Below are positions 9,429 through 16,076 of a DNA stretch of 64,000 bases, piece by piece (position 1 is the stretch's first letter; each line of letters opens with the position of its first letter). The notes beneath the pieces were generated by a model. The model worked only from the letters and a program-made list of their open reading frames with translations, had not been told where the DNA came from and did not search any database. The stretch lies in the NCBI RefSeq assembly GCF_015557435.1, contig NZ_JADNOH010000037.1, positions 31,974-95,973 on the forward strand, given 5' to 3'. The stretch is from Collinsella aerofaciens. GTDB taxonomy: Bacteria > Actinomycetota > Coriobacteriia > Coriobacteriales > Coriobacteriaceae. The translations under genes and the position numbers were made by a program.

Positions 9429-9451
9429 GGCGACCGCCTTGCGCGGTCGCC
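9429..9451 (+). other. DGR1 post-VR hairpin with CTTGC loop
   Basis: A perfect 9-bp inverted repeat (GGCGACCGC, 9,429-9,437, with GCGGTCGCC, 9,443-9,451) has the 5-nt loop CTTGC. It lies 39 nt after VR1. DGR2 has the same design at nearly the same spacing with three covarying pairs. DGRs such as the Bordetella phage BPP-1 one carry a hairpin/cruciform downstream of the VR that aids target recognition; this is the likely equivalent. Confidence 0.8.
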
Positions 9452-9455
9452 TCCT

Positions 9456-9479
9456 GCCCGCGAAGCGGGCCGTTTTTTT
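9456..9479 (+). terminator. Terminator after the DGR1 target gene
   Basis: The stem GCCCGC/GCGGGC (9,456-9,461 with 9,465-9,470) with a GAA loop is followed by CG and seven T. DGR2 has a GAA-loop terminator at the same place. It probably limits read-through from the tail operon into avd, TR and RT. Confidence 0.75.
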
Positions 9480-9503
9480 CGCCAGTTTCCCCAGGAGGTG
9501 CAC

Positions 9504-9974
9504 GTGAGCGGCGTCTACCAGCGCAACCGCGAGGTGTCCGAGTACAAGTTCTTCACGCAGGCCATCGCCATCCGCGTGGAGGTCAACAAGCTGATGGCGT
9601 CCTCCTCCGTGGTTCCGAAGGCCTACCGTCTGCTGAACGCGGTGCCGACCGTGGAGACGGCACGCAGCATCGTGTACAACGTCAACCGCGCCGACTGCTT
9701 CTATCCCAACAGCTCGTTCAACGCGCTGGAGAGGAAACGCTACCTGACGCTGGCCATAGCGGACTGCGAGCAGCTTATGCTGGACATGCAGTGCCTCATG
9801 GATATCGGCCTGCCCGTGAACGCCAACCGCTTCGAGGGGCTGGCGGCCATGGTCGAGGAGGAGATCAGGCTGCTGAAGGGCGCGCGCAAGAACGTGCGCG
9901 TCACCGGCAAGAAGTCCACCGAGGAGCGCATAGCCGAGGCCGAGGCCGAGCTAGAGCGCCTGCGTTCGCTATAA
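9504..9974 (+). CDS. avd: DGR1 accessory variability protein (Avd, four-helix bundle)
   Basis: The 156-residue mainly helical protein is encoded between target and TR. Avd proteins form a positively charged pentameric barrel that binds the RT and DGR RNA and is needed for mutagenic homing. It is clearly related to the DGR2 Avd: both have SGVY.RNR at the N-terminus, VPK.YR, AVP..ETARS, FYPN and a C-terminal KGAR motif. The GTG start at 9,504 has a strong AGGAGGTG site six bases upstream. A C-terminal Glu/Ala coiled extension (EERIAEAEAELERLRSL) is absent from the DGR2 protein. Confidence 0.9.
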   Translation: MSGVYQRNREVSEYKFFTQAIAIRVEVNKLMASSSVVPKAYRLLNAVPTVETARSIVYNVNRADCFYPNSSFNALERKRYLTLAIADCEQLMLDMQCLMDIGLPVNANRFEGLAAMVEEEIRLLKGARKNVRVTGKKSTEERIAEAEAELERLRSL

Positions 9975-10003
9975 TGGGCGGCGGTCGCGCCTTGTTTATC
10001 GGT

Positions 10004-10127
10004 ACAATTGGTGGCTGCGTTCCGTTGCGTCGGGCTCCGCGTCCAACGTGTGCTATGTCAACAACAACGGCAATGCCAACTACAACTCGGCGACGAACGT
10101 CTGGGTTCGCCCCCGCCCCGGATTCCC
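10004..10127 (+). repeat. DGR1 template repeat (TR1)
   Basis: This non-coding template begins 29 nt after the avd stop. Read in the VR frame, it gives N-W-W-L-R-S-V with AAC/AAT at ten variable positions. AAY codons can mutate to many residues but never to a stop, the usual DGR design. There are 22 adenines upstream of the end mark; 11 are changed in VR1. The 3' end is GATTCCC. The sequence TCGCGCCTTGT about 20 nt upstream has a match before TR2, so the structured RNA probably begins upstream of the TR. Confidence 0.96.
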
Positions 10128-10338
10128 TTATTGCCAGACCGAGTAGGCCCCAGGGCCGAAAGCAGAGCGCGAAGAGGAAGGAAGGCGCGACCGTCGGGCA
10201 TGCGCCCGTAAATACGCACCCCGCGAGGGTGGCCGGACGCTGCTTGCATGGCGCGGCGCTCCGTGGCTTCGCCGCGTTTCATGGCCATACCTCAAGCGGC
10301 TGCCAGAGCCACATTGCAAGCCGCGCGGGGTGCCTCCT
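10128..10338 (+). ncRNA. DGR1 TR-RT spacer (conserved DGR RNA)
   Basis: The spacer is 211 nt, against 210 nt in DGR2, and long runs are identical although the host phages differ in GC. It holds hairpin CGGGC-ATGC-GCCCG (10,195-10,208). GCACCCCGCG (10,216-10,225) can pair with CGCGGGGTGC (10,324-10,333), which contains the RT ribosome-binding site. In BPP-1 the RNA downstream of the TR is part of the template for RT-Avd priming; the same role is inferred here. The open frames across it are not conserved as protein. Confidence 0.75.
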
Positions 10339-11541
10339 GTGAACTCCGAGCAAAGGCGGGCGGCGCGCCGCAAGCGCCGCGAGGAGAAGCGCGCGCAGGC
10401 CAAGGCCGAGCGCGTCAAGGCGTGCACCCTTGAGACGGTGGCCGACCTCAACAGCCTGTGCAAGGCATCGAAGCAGGCCGCGCGGGGCGTGATGTGGAAG
10501 TCGTCCACGCAGCGGTACATGAGAAGCTACCTGCGCAACGCCGTCCTGTCCCGCCGCGACCTTTTGGAGGGGCGCGACATATGCCGGGGCTTCATACGGT
10601 TCGACCTGTGGGAGCGCGGCAAGCTGCGCCATATCAGCGCCGTGCACTTCCCCGAGCGCGTGGTGCAGAAGTCCCTGGCACAAAACGCGCTCGTTCCCGC
10701 CATAGCCCCCACCCTCATAGCCGCCAACTCCGCGAACATAAAGGGGCGCGGCACCGACTACGCCCTGAAACTGCTCAAGCGCCACCTGGCCGACAACTGG
10801 AGGAGGCACGGTGGCGATGGCTACATACTGCTTGGCGACTTTTCCGACTACTTCGCCCGCATAGCGCACGGCCCCGTCAAGGAGCAGGTTGCCGCCGCGC
10901 TGCTCGACCCGCGCGTGATCGCCCTTGAGCACCGCCTGATTGACGCGCAGGGCGAGGTGGGCCTGGGGCTGGGCAGCGAGCCGAACCAGATATGCGCGGT
11001 GGCACACCCCAACCGCATCGACCACTACGTGACCGAGATGCTGCGCCCCGAGGCGTACGGGCGGTACATGGACGACTTCTACCTCATACACGAGAGCAAG
11101 GAGTACCTGCAGGTGTGCCTGCTGCTGATAGGGCGCAAGTGCGCCGAGCTGGGCATAGAGCTGAACCCGCGCAAGACCCGCGTGGTGAAGCTGTCGCGCG
11201 GCTTCACGTGGCTGAAGAAGCGCATCTTCTACACGGAGACGGGCCGCATAGTCGTGAAGCCGTGCCGAGACTCCATAACGCGGGAGCGCCGCAAGCTCAA
11301 GAAGATGGCCCGCATGGTCGCCGATGGCATCATGACCCCCGAGCAGGTGGAGCAGAGCTACCAGAGCTGGCGCGGAGGCATGAAGCGGCTGGACGCGCAC
11401 CGCAGCGTGCGGGCCATGGACGCGCTGTACCGCAGCCTGTTCGGAAATCCCGCGGGGGGGGTTGCTCAATGCAATCCAAACCTGGAGGCGACACGGATGG
11501 GAACATGCCCCTACCCTAGCAACAGAAGGAGCGACCCATGA
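10339..11541 (+). CDS. DGR1 reverse transcriptase
   Basis: The protein is a 400-residue RT. Its palm shows D167 in GDFSDYF, the motif-4 block GLGLGSEPNQ (~209-217) and YMDD at 243-246; the basic N-terminus is QRRAARRKRREEKR. DGR RTs make error-prone cDNA from the TR with adenine-specific misincorporation. The start GTG 10,339 is chosen by alignment with DGR2 (VNSEQ/MNSEE after GGGGTGCC); with it, YMDD falls at the same residue number in both. After LFG, where DGR2 ends, this protein has about 30 extra residues, encoded after a run of eight G (11,454-11,461). The stop overlaps the next ATG. Confidence 0.95.
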   Translation: MNSEQRRAARRKRREEKRAQAKAERVKACTLETVADLNSLCKASKQAARGVMWKSSTQRYMRSYLRNAVLSRRDLLEGRDICRGFIRFDLWERGKLRHISAVHFPERVVQKSLAQNALVPAIAPTLIAANSANIKGRGTDYALKLLKRHLADNWRRHGGDGYILLGDFSDYFARIAHGPVKEQVAAALLDPRVIALEHRLIDAQGEVGLGLGSEPNQICAVAHPNRIDHYVTEMLRPEAYGRYMDDFYLIHESKEYLQVCLLLIGRKCAELGIELNPRKTRVVKLSRGFTWLKKRIFYTETGRIVVKPCRDSITRERRKLKKMARMVADGIMTPEQVEQSYQSWRGGMKRLDAHRSVRAMDALYRSLFGNPAGGVAQCNPNLEATRMGTCPYPSNRRSDP

Positions 11542-11783
11542 CGGAACAGGAAATCGCCGGGGAGATCAACGGCTACAAACAGCAGCTTGAGCAGAGCGAC
11601 TACAAGGTCATGAAGGCGGTGGAGCGCATCTTCTCCGCATCGTCCATCACCGACCTGCTCTCGGCCATCGCCGCAGCTGCCAAGGAGGTGGCCGAGATCA
11701 TCTCGCAGCGCCAGACGTGGCGCGACCGCATCAACGAGCTGGAAGCCATGGAGCCCGACCAGCCGGAAGCGCCGCAGGAGTAG
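11538..11783 (+). CDS. Small helical protein of unknown function
   Basis: This is an 81-residue acidic helical protein (MTEQEIAGEINGYKQQLEQS) with a central Ala-rich segment (ITDLLSAIAAAAKEVAEII). Its ATG overlaps the RT stop (ATGA) and it has an AAGGAGCGACCC site, so it may be translationally coupled to the RT. No equivalent follows the DGR2 RT. I do not recognise a family. Confidence 0.65.
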   Translation: MTEQEIAGEINGYKQQLEQSDYKVMKAVERIFSASSITDLLSAIAAAAKEVAEIISQRQTWRDRINELEAMEPDQPEAPQE

Positions 11784-11816
11784 CGAGCGCCCCTTCGGGG
11801 GCGCTTTTCTTTTGCC
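11784..11816 (+). terminator. Terminator after the DGR1 operon
   Basis: The stem GCGCCCC-TTC-GGGGGCGC is followed by TTTTCTTTT. It separates the DGR cassette and its trailing small gene from the lysis genes. Confidence 0.7.
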
Positions 11817-11869
11817 CGGCGACACCTCGCGGACAATCGCGGCAGCGATTCGAGGAGGTGAGAAAACGA

Positions 11870-12283
11870 ATGACCGACGTGCTGGAAATCTTCGCGCCGT
11901 ACGGCCCCGGGTCGCTTTTCGGCGCGCTGCTCGTCCTAGTGGTCCTGTACTTCGGCAAGCAGTTCCTCGAAGAGTTCAAGGCCCAGAACGAGCGCAAGGC
12001 GAACATCGACCTCAAGCGCGAAGAGCGAAAGCAGGACGAGGTGAACGAGCGGGCGCAGCGCGACCGCGAGCGCAGCCAGATGGAGGGCCGCATCGCCGCG
12101 CAGATGGAGCGCAGCAACGCGCTGATGGAGGCTATGAAGGCGCTCATGGAGTCCGTCGTGACCTCCAACGAGGTGCTGCACGCCGACCTGGCGAACAGCC
12201 AGGCGCGCAGCCAGGGCATGGCGGCGAAGGTCGACCACATCGCCGACCGCGTTGACCTGCTCTACAAGGAATCGGCTCGATAG
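11870..12283 (+). CDS. Membrane-anchored coiled-coil protein of the lysis module (prophage 1)
   Basis: In this 137-residue protein a transmembrane segment (LFGALLVLVVLYFGKQF, about 14-32) precedes a charged coiled coil to the C-terminus. It has a prophage 2 homologue (16,077) with near-identical RDRERS.MEGRIAAQMERSN and a similar C-terminal KVDHI.DRVDL.Y. The ATG at 11,870 has AGGAGGTG upstream. It lies just before the holin in prophage 1 and just upstream of the holin gene in prophage 2, suggesting a role in lysis (spanin-like or holin partner). The function is unknown. Confidence 0.75.
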   Translation: MTDVLEIFAPYGPGSLFGALLVLVVLYFGKQFLEEFKAQNERKANIDLKREERKQDEVNERAQRDRERSQMEGRIAAQMERSNALMEAMKALMESVVTSNEVLHADLANSQARSQGMAAKVDHIADRVDLLYKESAR

Positions 12284-12296
12284 AAAGGAATCCGAA

Positions 12297-12602
12297 ATGA
12301 CAGAAATGCAAGCAATCGCAGCCATCGTGCTGTCTTTCGCCGTGCCGTTCGCGGTGCAGCTGATCAAGACCGAGGCCATGACCGGCAAGGCCGCGCGCAT
12401 CCTGGCGCTGGGCTGCTCGCTCCTGGCGGGCGTCGTGACCGGCTTCGTGGGCGGCGTGCCCGCAGACCCGGGCGCATGGGTCACGTGCGCCTTCGCCGTG
12501 GTAGGCGGCGTGCAGGCGGCCTACACGCTGTTCAAGAGCGTCGGCATCACGTCCAAGTGGCTCGATGCCCTGCTGGGCGTGACCGTAGGCGGGAAGGAGT
12601 AG
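12297..12602 (+). CDS. Holin (prophage 1)
   Basis: The 101-residue protein has hydrophobic segments around residues 5-22, 34-50 and 60-78, the last with FAVVGGVQAAYTLFKSVGI, and a short polar tail. It lies directly before the amidase gene. Its likely role is the holin that permeabilises the membrane to release or activate the endolysin. The start is ATG 12,297 with GAAAGGAA upstream. Confidence 0.75.
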   Translation: MTEMQAIAAIVLSFAVPFAVQLIKTEAMTGKAARILALGCSLLAGVVTGFVGGVPADPGAWVTCAFAVVGGVQAAYTLFKSVGITSKWLDALLGVTVGGKE

Positions 12603-12605
12603 GCA

Positions 12606-13418
12606 ATGGCTAAACTGTTCATCATCTGCGGCCACGGCGCTGGCGACCCCGGCTGCTGCGCAGGCGGCTGCACCGAGGCCGAGCGCGTTCGCGCCCTGGG
12701 CCAGCGAATCAAGGAACTGGGCGGTTCCGAGGTCGAGCTGGGCGATACGTCCCGCAACTGGTACGCCGACGGCGGGCTTAACCGCCTGAGCACCGACGCG
12801 CCAGTGGTGGAGCTGCACATGGACGCCAGCGGCATCGCCACGGCCCACGGCGCGCACGTCATCATCAAGGAGGGCTTTGAGCCTGACGAGTACGACAATG
12901 CGCTGGCCGACAAGCTGGCGGCGTTCATGCCCGGGCGCTCCGAGAAGCTGGTGCGCCGTTCCGACCTCGCGAACCCGAACCGAGCCGCCGCGCGCGGCAT
13001 CAACTACCGCCTGTGCGAGAACGGCTTCATCGACAACGACGGCGACCGCGAGAAGTTCAACGGCAACCTGGACGAGCTGGCGCGCATCTACCTGGAATGC
13101 TTCGGCATCACTGCTGGAAGCGCCCCAGCAGCCGTCCCGCAGCCGCAGCCTGCGCAGCAGGAAACGACCGAGAACTTCGGCGGCACCTACCGCTGCACTG
13201 TGGACTACCTGCGCGTGCGCGACGCCCCCGGCCTGGGCGGCACCGAGGTGGCGCACTATTCCAGCGGCGAGACCGTGACGCTGGATAACTGGTACAAGAT
13301 CGCCGACGGCTACGTGTGGGGCCGATACACGGGCTACAGCGGCGCAACGCGCTACATCGCCGTAGGCAAGGCCACGGGCAAGCCAGAGGCCGACGACTAT
13401 CTGGTGAAGGTGGGATAG
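12606..13418 (+). CDS. Endolysin: N-acetylmuramoyl-L-alanine amidase with C-terminal SH3-like domain
   Basis: In this 270-residue protein, the N-terminal domain (1-175) has amidase_3-type zinc-site patterns: FIICGHGAGDPG, TEAERVRALG, and VELHMDASG with the second histidine. A Pro/Gln-rich linker (~178-190) leads to an SH3-like domain (YRCTVDYLRVRDAPG, residues ~195-260), a usual cell-wall binding module. It cleaves the bond between muramic acid and the stem peptide at the end of infection. It follows the holin by 3 nt. Confidence 0.85.
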   Translation: MAKLFIICGHGAGDPGCCAGGCTEAERVRALGQRIKELGGSEVELGDTSRNWYADGGLNRLSTDAPVVELHMDASGIATAHGAHVIIKEGFEPDEYDNALADKLAAFMPGRSEKLVRRSDLANPNRAAARGINYRLCENGFIDNDGDREKFNGNLDELARIYLECFGITAGSAPAAVPQPQPAQQETTENFGGTYRCTVDYLRVRDAPGLGGTEVAHYSSGETVTLDNWYKIADGYVWGRYTGYSGATRYIAVGKATGKPEADDYLVKVG

Positions 13419-13421
13419 GCC

Positions 13422-13733
13422 ATGCCGTACCCGAGCCCCGCAGACGAGGAGCGCAACGGCGGGTGCGGCCCCATCCTCGCGGCGGTCGTCCTGCTGTTCA
13501 TCGTCCTGGCCGCCGCCAGCTGCGCGTCGCAGGCCATGGGAGCGCAAGACGTGACCGTGAGGCAAGCCCGCACGGACGGCCCCATATACGACCTGCCCGA
13601 GGGCATCGGCCAGGAAATCGTGTGCGACGAGCACAACCGCGAGTACCTGCTGCTTACCACCGAGCAGGGCGGCGTGTTCCTCATGCCGTACATGGACGAG
13701 GACGGCGAGCAGGAGATCATGCCGCAGGCCTAG
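13422..13733 (+). CDS. Membrane-anchored small protein, DUF6440-like
   Basis: In this 103-residue protein, one N-terminal membrane segment (ILAAVVLLFIVLAAASC, ~17-35, with a cysteine that could be a lipobox) precedes a small domain. That domain, with REYLLLTTEQGGVFLMPYMDEDG, resembles DUF6440. It is the last gene of the lysis module, 3 nt after the endolysin. The role is unknown; last-gene phage membrane proteins are sometimes lysis accessories or lysogenic conversion genes. Confidence 0.65.
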   Translation: MPYPSPADEERNGGCGPILAAVVLLFIVLAAASCASQAMGAQDVTVRQARTDGPIYDLPEGIGQEIVCDEHNREYLLLTTEQGGVFLMPYMDEDGEQEIMPQA

Positions 13734-13739
13734 AACGCA

Positions 13740-13770
13740 AAGAAGCCGCCCCGTATGGAGCGGCTTCTTT
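13740..13770 (+). terminator. Terminator at the right end of the prophage 1 operon
   Basis: The inverted repeat AGAAGCCGC / GCGGCTTCT (about 13,741-13,768) is flanked by A and T runs and can act in both directions. It marks the end of + strand phage transcription. Confidence 0.75.
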
Positions 13771-13774
13771 CTAT

Positions 13775-14062
13775 CTGACGAGCAATACGAACGCCCGCCT
13801 AACGACGAACACGCGTATGTGTTCGCCTACTGAACAGTTGGTGGAGCTTATGAGAAAAACGGCGAACTCCACCAATACCGCCACCCGCGCGGCTATCCAA
13901 CTCGATACTTGCATTGTAAGGGTATCGAAAAACTGGTTTGTTGTCGTTGGAACGTGCCAGAAATAGCCATTTCTGGTGTTTGCAAAACACCAGATGGGCG
14001 GCTTGCTGTAAGCCCGTATAACGGCATAAAGCGGGGCACCCCTTGTCAGGGTACCCCGCTTG
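13775..14062. other. Prophage-prophage junction region with clustered inverted repeats
   Basis: This non-coding region lies between the convergent lysis operons. It holds CGAACAC-GCGTAT-GTGTTCG (13,806-13,825), TTGGTGGAG paired with CTCCACCAA (about 13,838-13,875), CCAGAAAT-AGCC-ATTTCTGG (about 13,958-13,977), an overlapping TGGTGTTT-GC-AAAACACCA, and a GC-rich terminator at about 14,029-14,061. The left end of prophage 2 must lie here or near. No copy of the ssrA 3' end was found by eye. Confidence 0.6.
14029..14061 (-). terminator. Terminator after the prophage 2 lysozyme gene
   Basis: On the - strand AAGCGGGGTACCC pairs imperfectly with GGGGTGCCCCGCTT, followed by TTAT. It lies just after the lysozyme stop. 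Confidence 0.65.
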
Positions 14063-14066
14063 AACA

Positions 14067-15131
14067 CTAATAAGAAAGCTTCTGGCCGGGGTAGATCGTA
14101 TAAGGTGCCCCAATGCCGTTCTTGCTTGCGATGGTGTGCCAGTCGATGCCGAGCGAAGCGCCAATCTCGCTGAGCGTGTCGCCGCTCTTGACGGTGTAGA
14201 CGCGCGCAGAGCCAACGCCCGCCCTCTGGTTGACGATTGCCTGAACCTCTTTGAAGCGGTCGCCCAGAACGTCGCTGCGCGTCGGCACAACGCCGAACAT
14301 TCCGCGCTCCACATCGTCTGCGAGCTGAGAAGCGGAAGCGCCGTCAATGTAGTTGATGAGGTCTTGCACCTCTTGGTAACGGTCGCCGAGCTTTTCGCGG
14401 CGCTCATCATCAACGCCATACTCGCCGCGCATGACCGCCGCTGCAAGGTCAAGCGTCGTGCCCTCCGGCGAAGGCTCGGCGACCTCTGCGGGCGGAACGT
14501 CGGGAGCTGCCGCGCCGGACGGGTTGGCGAACTTGCCCCACGCTTCGCGCGTCATATAGGCGATATCGAGATCAAGCGGCGCGTTGAAGCCATCGAGACG
14601 GCCATTCGAAGTGTATTGGTGGATTGCGCAGCTACCCCAAGCGCCGAAGCCGCCATCGGGAAGCCACGGCGAAGATTGGTAGCCGGTGCGGTTGTTGTTG
14701 GCGTACTGCGCAACCCATAGCGCGTGATTCGGTGCAATCTTCGACCAATCTTCTTCGGTGCAAACGCTACGGCTCATGTAGACGATGCAGCGAACGCCGG
14801 TCTGATCGTAGACGTAATCGAGGAACTGCTTTGCCTTGTCGGTTCCGATGCGCCCGTACATCTCATAATCGAGAACGGGAATACCGTTGCCGAAGTAGTT
14901 ACGGCAGCTTGCGACGAAATGCTTAGCCTGAGCGATGGGGTCTTCTCCGTTCATGAAGTGATAGAAGCCCCAGAGCTTGCCGAGCTTGATAGCCTGCTGA
15001 ATCCACGGGTCGCAGGTGTTGTGAACGATAGTGGTTCCCTCGGTCGCCTTGCAGATAACGAAATCGCAAGGCACCTGCGCGAGGTCAAGCCCGCGCTGGT
15101 AGTTGGAAATGTCAATGCCGTTGAGTGCCAT
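14067..15131 (-). CDS. Endolysin: GH25 lysozyme with Cpl-7-type repeats and LysM
   Basis: In this 354-residue protein, residues 1-205 are a glycoside hydrolase 25 domain (NGIDISNYQRGLD, ICKATEGTT, GFYHFMN, PVLDYE with the catalytic acids). Two short repeats of Cpl-7 type follow (DLAAAVMRGEYGVDDERREK and LADDVERGMFGV), then a C-terminal LysM domain (YTVKSGDTLSEIGASLGID). It hydrolyses the glycan strand at lysis. It overlaps the upstream C39 peptidase gene by 20 nt, so the two are co-expressed. Confidence 0.92.
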   Translation of the reverse strand: MALNGIDISNYQRGLDLAQVPCDFVICKATEGTTIVHNTCDPWIQQAIKLGKLWGFYHFMNGEDPIAQAKHFVASCRNYFGNGIPVLDYEMYGRIGTDKAKQFLDYVYDQTGVRCIVYMSRSVCTEEDWSKIAPNHALWVAQYANNNRTGYQSSPWLPDGGFGAWGSCAIHQYTSNGRLDGFNAPLDLDIAYMTREAWGKFANPSGAAAPDVPPAEVAEPSPEGTTLDLAAAVMRGEYGVDDERREKLGDRYQEVQDLINYIDGASASQLADDVERGMFGVVPTRSDVLGDRFKEVQAIVNQRAGVGSARVYTVKSGDTLSEIGASLGIDWHTIASKNGIGAPYTIYPGQKLSY

Positions 15132-15822
15132 AGAAGCCCCCTCTGATGCAGTAGAAGTAATGAAAATCGACCTTCTCTAGCTCTTCGAGCGTGAAGGCGC
15201 GCGCCGAGTTCCCGGCGCTCGCCGGGTCGCGTATCCAGTAGCCGTCATCGTCGGCGCGCCAGATCAGCACGACGTGCCCGCCGTAGTCCCTATCGCCTAG
15301 CGTTCCGCTCATGCCAGCGAAGGCAAGCCATCCGTCAGACACGTTCTGAAGGACGGGCGCGAGATCGTAAGAAATCGGCGTGCTCTCAATGCCGTATTCC
15401 GGGTAATGCTCGGCAATCCACGCGCAGAACTTGCCGGGGTCGTTCACGCCATCGGTAAGGCAGGCGTCGCCCACGAACGATGCGAGCGTGAGCGGCGTAA
15501 TGTCCTGAAGCGTCATGTATTTGATAGCCATAGCGGCGCACGTAAGGCCGCAGCCGTAGTCGCCGATGGTGCCGCCCGCATAGGGTATGTAGTCCCATTG
15601 CGGGTCTGTCTGAAGCCATAGCGGCATGCTGTTACCCTCGGCAATCGGCCTATCGACAACGATTGCTAGGCGGTCTTCCTCAGCCGCCGCGTATCCCTCT
15701 TCGCGCGCTTCAGCGAGCGCGCCCGCGTCGCTCTCGATATGGCCGACGATGAGCCAGCCGCAGAAGAGCATTGACGCGAGCGCGCCGGAAAGCACGAGGG
15801 CGACAGCCTTTAGCCTACTCAT
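15112..15822 (-). CDS. Membrane-anchored C39-like cysteine peptidase
   Basis: In this 236-residue protein, an N-terminal signal anchor (VALVLSGALASMLFCGWLIVG) is followed by a peptidase_C39_2-like domain: LQTDPQWDYIPYAGGTIGDY, catalytic Cys in GCGLTCAAMA, His in GGHVVLIWRAD, and a late Asp in IRDPAS. It probably cleaves cell-wall peptide bonds alongside the lysozyme. Such a protein between holin and endolysin is less common than a single endolysin. It overlaps the holin gene upstream by 8 nt. Confidence 0.75.
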   Translation of the reverse strand: MSRLKAVALVLSGALASMLFCGWLIVGHIESDAGALAEAREEGYAAAEEDRLAIVVDRPIAEGNSMPLWLQTDPQWDYIPYAGGTIGDYGCGLTCAAMAIKYMTLQDITPLTLASFVGDACLTDGVNDPGKFCAWIAEHYPEYGIESTPISYDLAPVLQNVSDGWLAFAGMSGTLGDRDYGGHVVLIWRADDDGYWIRDPASAGNSARAFTLEELEKVDFHYFYCIRGGFYGTQRH

Positions 15823-16075
15823 CGCGCTTCGGCTCGGTGTATGTGAGCGCTTGCGCGGAATCGCCCACGCCAGCCGTGGTCGGGTCAGTCACGATGCCCA
15901 GAATCGCGAGCACGGCGAAAAGCGCGTTGATGATCGCTGCCAACTGCTCGTTCAGAACGCCGAAGTCCCACTGATAGCCGAACGGCGCGGCGACAACCTG
16001 CACGAGCAGCAGAACAGCGGGAATGAGGGTCAGCCAAAACGTCTTGTTCTTAATTCGTGCGGTGAAGTTAATCAT
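15815..16075 (-). CDS. Holin, phi-LC3 family
   Basis: The 86-residue protein begins MINFTARIKNKTFWLTLIPA, a hallmark of the phi-LC3 / phage_holin_1 family. It has two membrane helices (WLTLIPAVLLLVQVV and LAAIINALFAVLAILGIV) and an acidic tail. ATG 16,075 has AGGAGAA eight bases upstream; the longer frame (MKRRTE) lacks such a site. It forms membrane lesions for lysis. Confidence 0.88.
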   Translation of the reverse strand: MINFTARIKNKTFWLTLIPAVLLLVQVVAAPFGYQWDFGVLNEQLAAIINALFAVLAILGIVTDPTTAGVGDSAQALTYTEPKRDE

Positions 16076-16076
16076 T

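Larger units (their letters stand above)
8491..11541 (+). mobile_element. Diversity-generating retroelement 1 (DGR1)
   Basis: The complete cassette runs: target gene with 3' VR (9,266-9,389), hairpins (9,429-9,479), avd (9,504-9,974), TR (10,004-10,127), structured spacer (10,128-10,338), RT (10,339-11,541). TR and VR differ inside the repeat only at template adenines. By family knowledge, the RT with Avd copies the TR RNA with errors at adenines and the cDNA replaces the VR, varying the target protein while the TR stays unchanged. DGR2 on the - strand has the same gene order. Confidence 0.96.
1..13770 (+). mobile_element. Prophage 1, right-hand part (tail, DGR and lysis modules)
   Basis: All genes from 116 to 13,733 lie on the + strand, mostly touching or overlapping, in the order of siphophage late genes: tail chaperone, Gp15-like, tape measure, distal tail, tail-associated protein, BppU-like, DGR target, avd, RT, membrane coiled-coil protein, holin, amidase. 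The GC content is visibly higher than in prophage 2 and the host part. No head genes, repressor or integrase are seen, so the element starts left of the window. The right limit is set at the terminator after the last + strand gene; no attachment site was found there. Confidence 0.85.

Noticed and set aside
9999..10003. Extending TR1/VR1 leftwards to 9,999/9,261
   Set aside because: Four bases match, but 10,003 is a T/G difference, which is not an adenine change. The core is taken from 10,004.
9400..10342. Long + strand open frames across the VR end, TR1 and the spacer
   Set aside because: High GC leaves long accidental frames. The frames have no ribosome-binding site and their spacer part is conserved as DNA/RNA, not as codons.
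13838..13875. TTGGTGGAG...CTCCACCAA as a copy of the ssrA 3' end (attL)
   Set aside because: It shares only a short GGTGGAG word with tmRNA; the rest (GCGCGGAGAATCGAAC) is absent.
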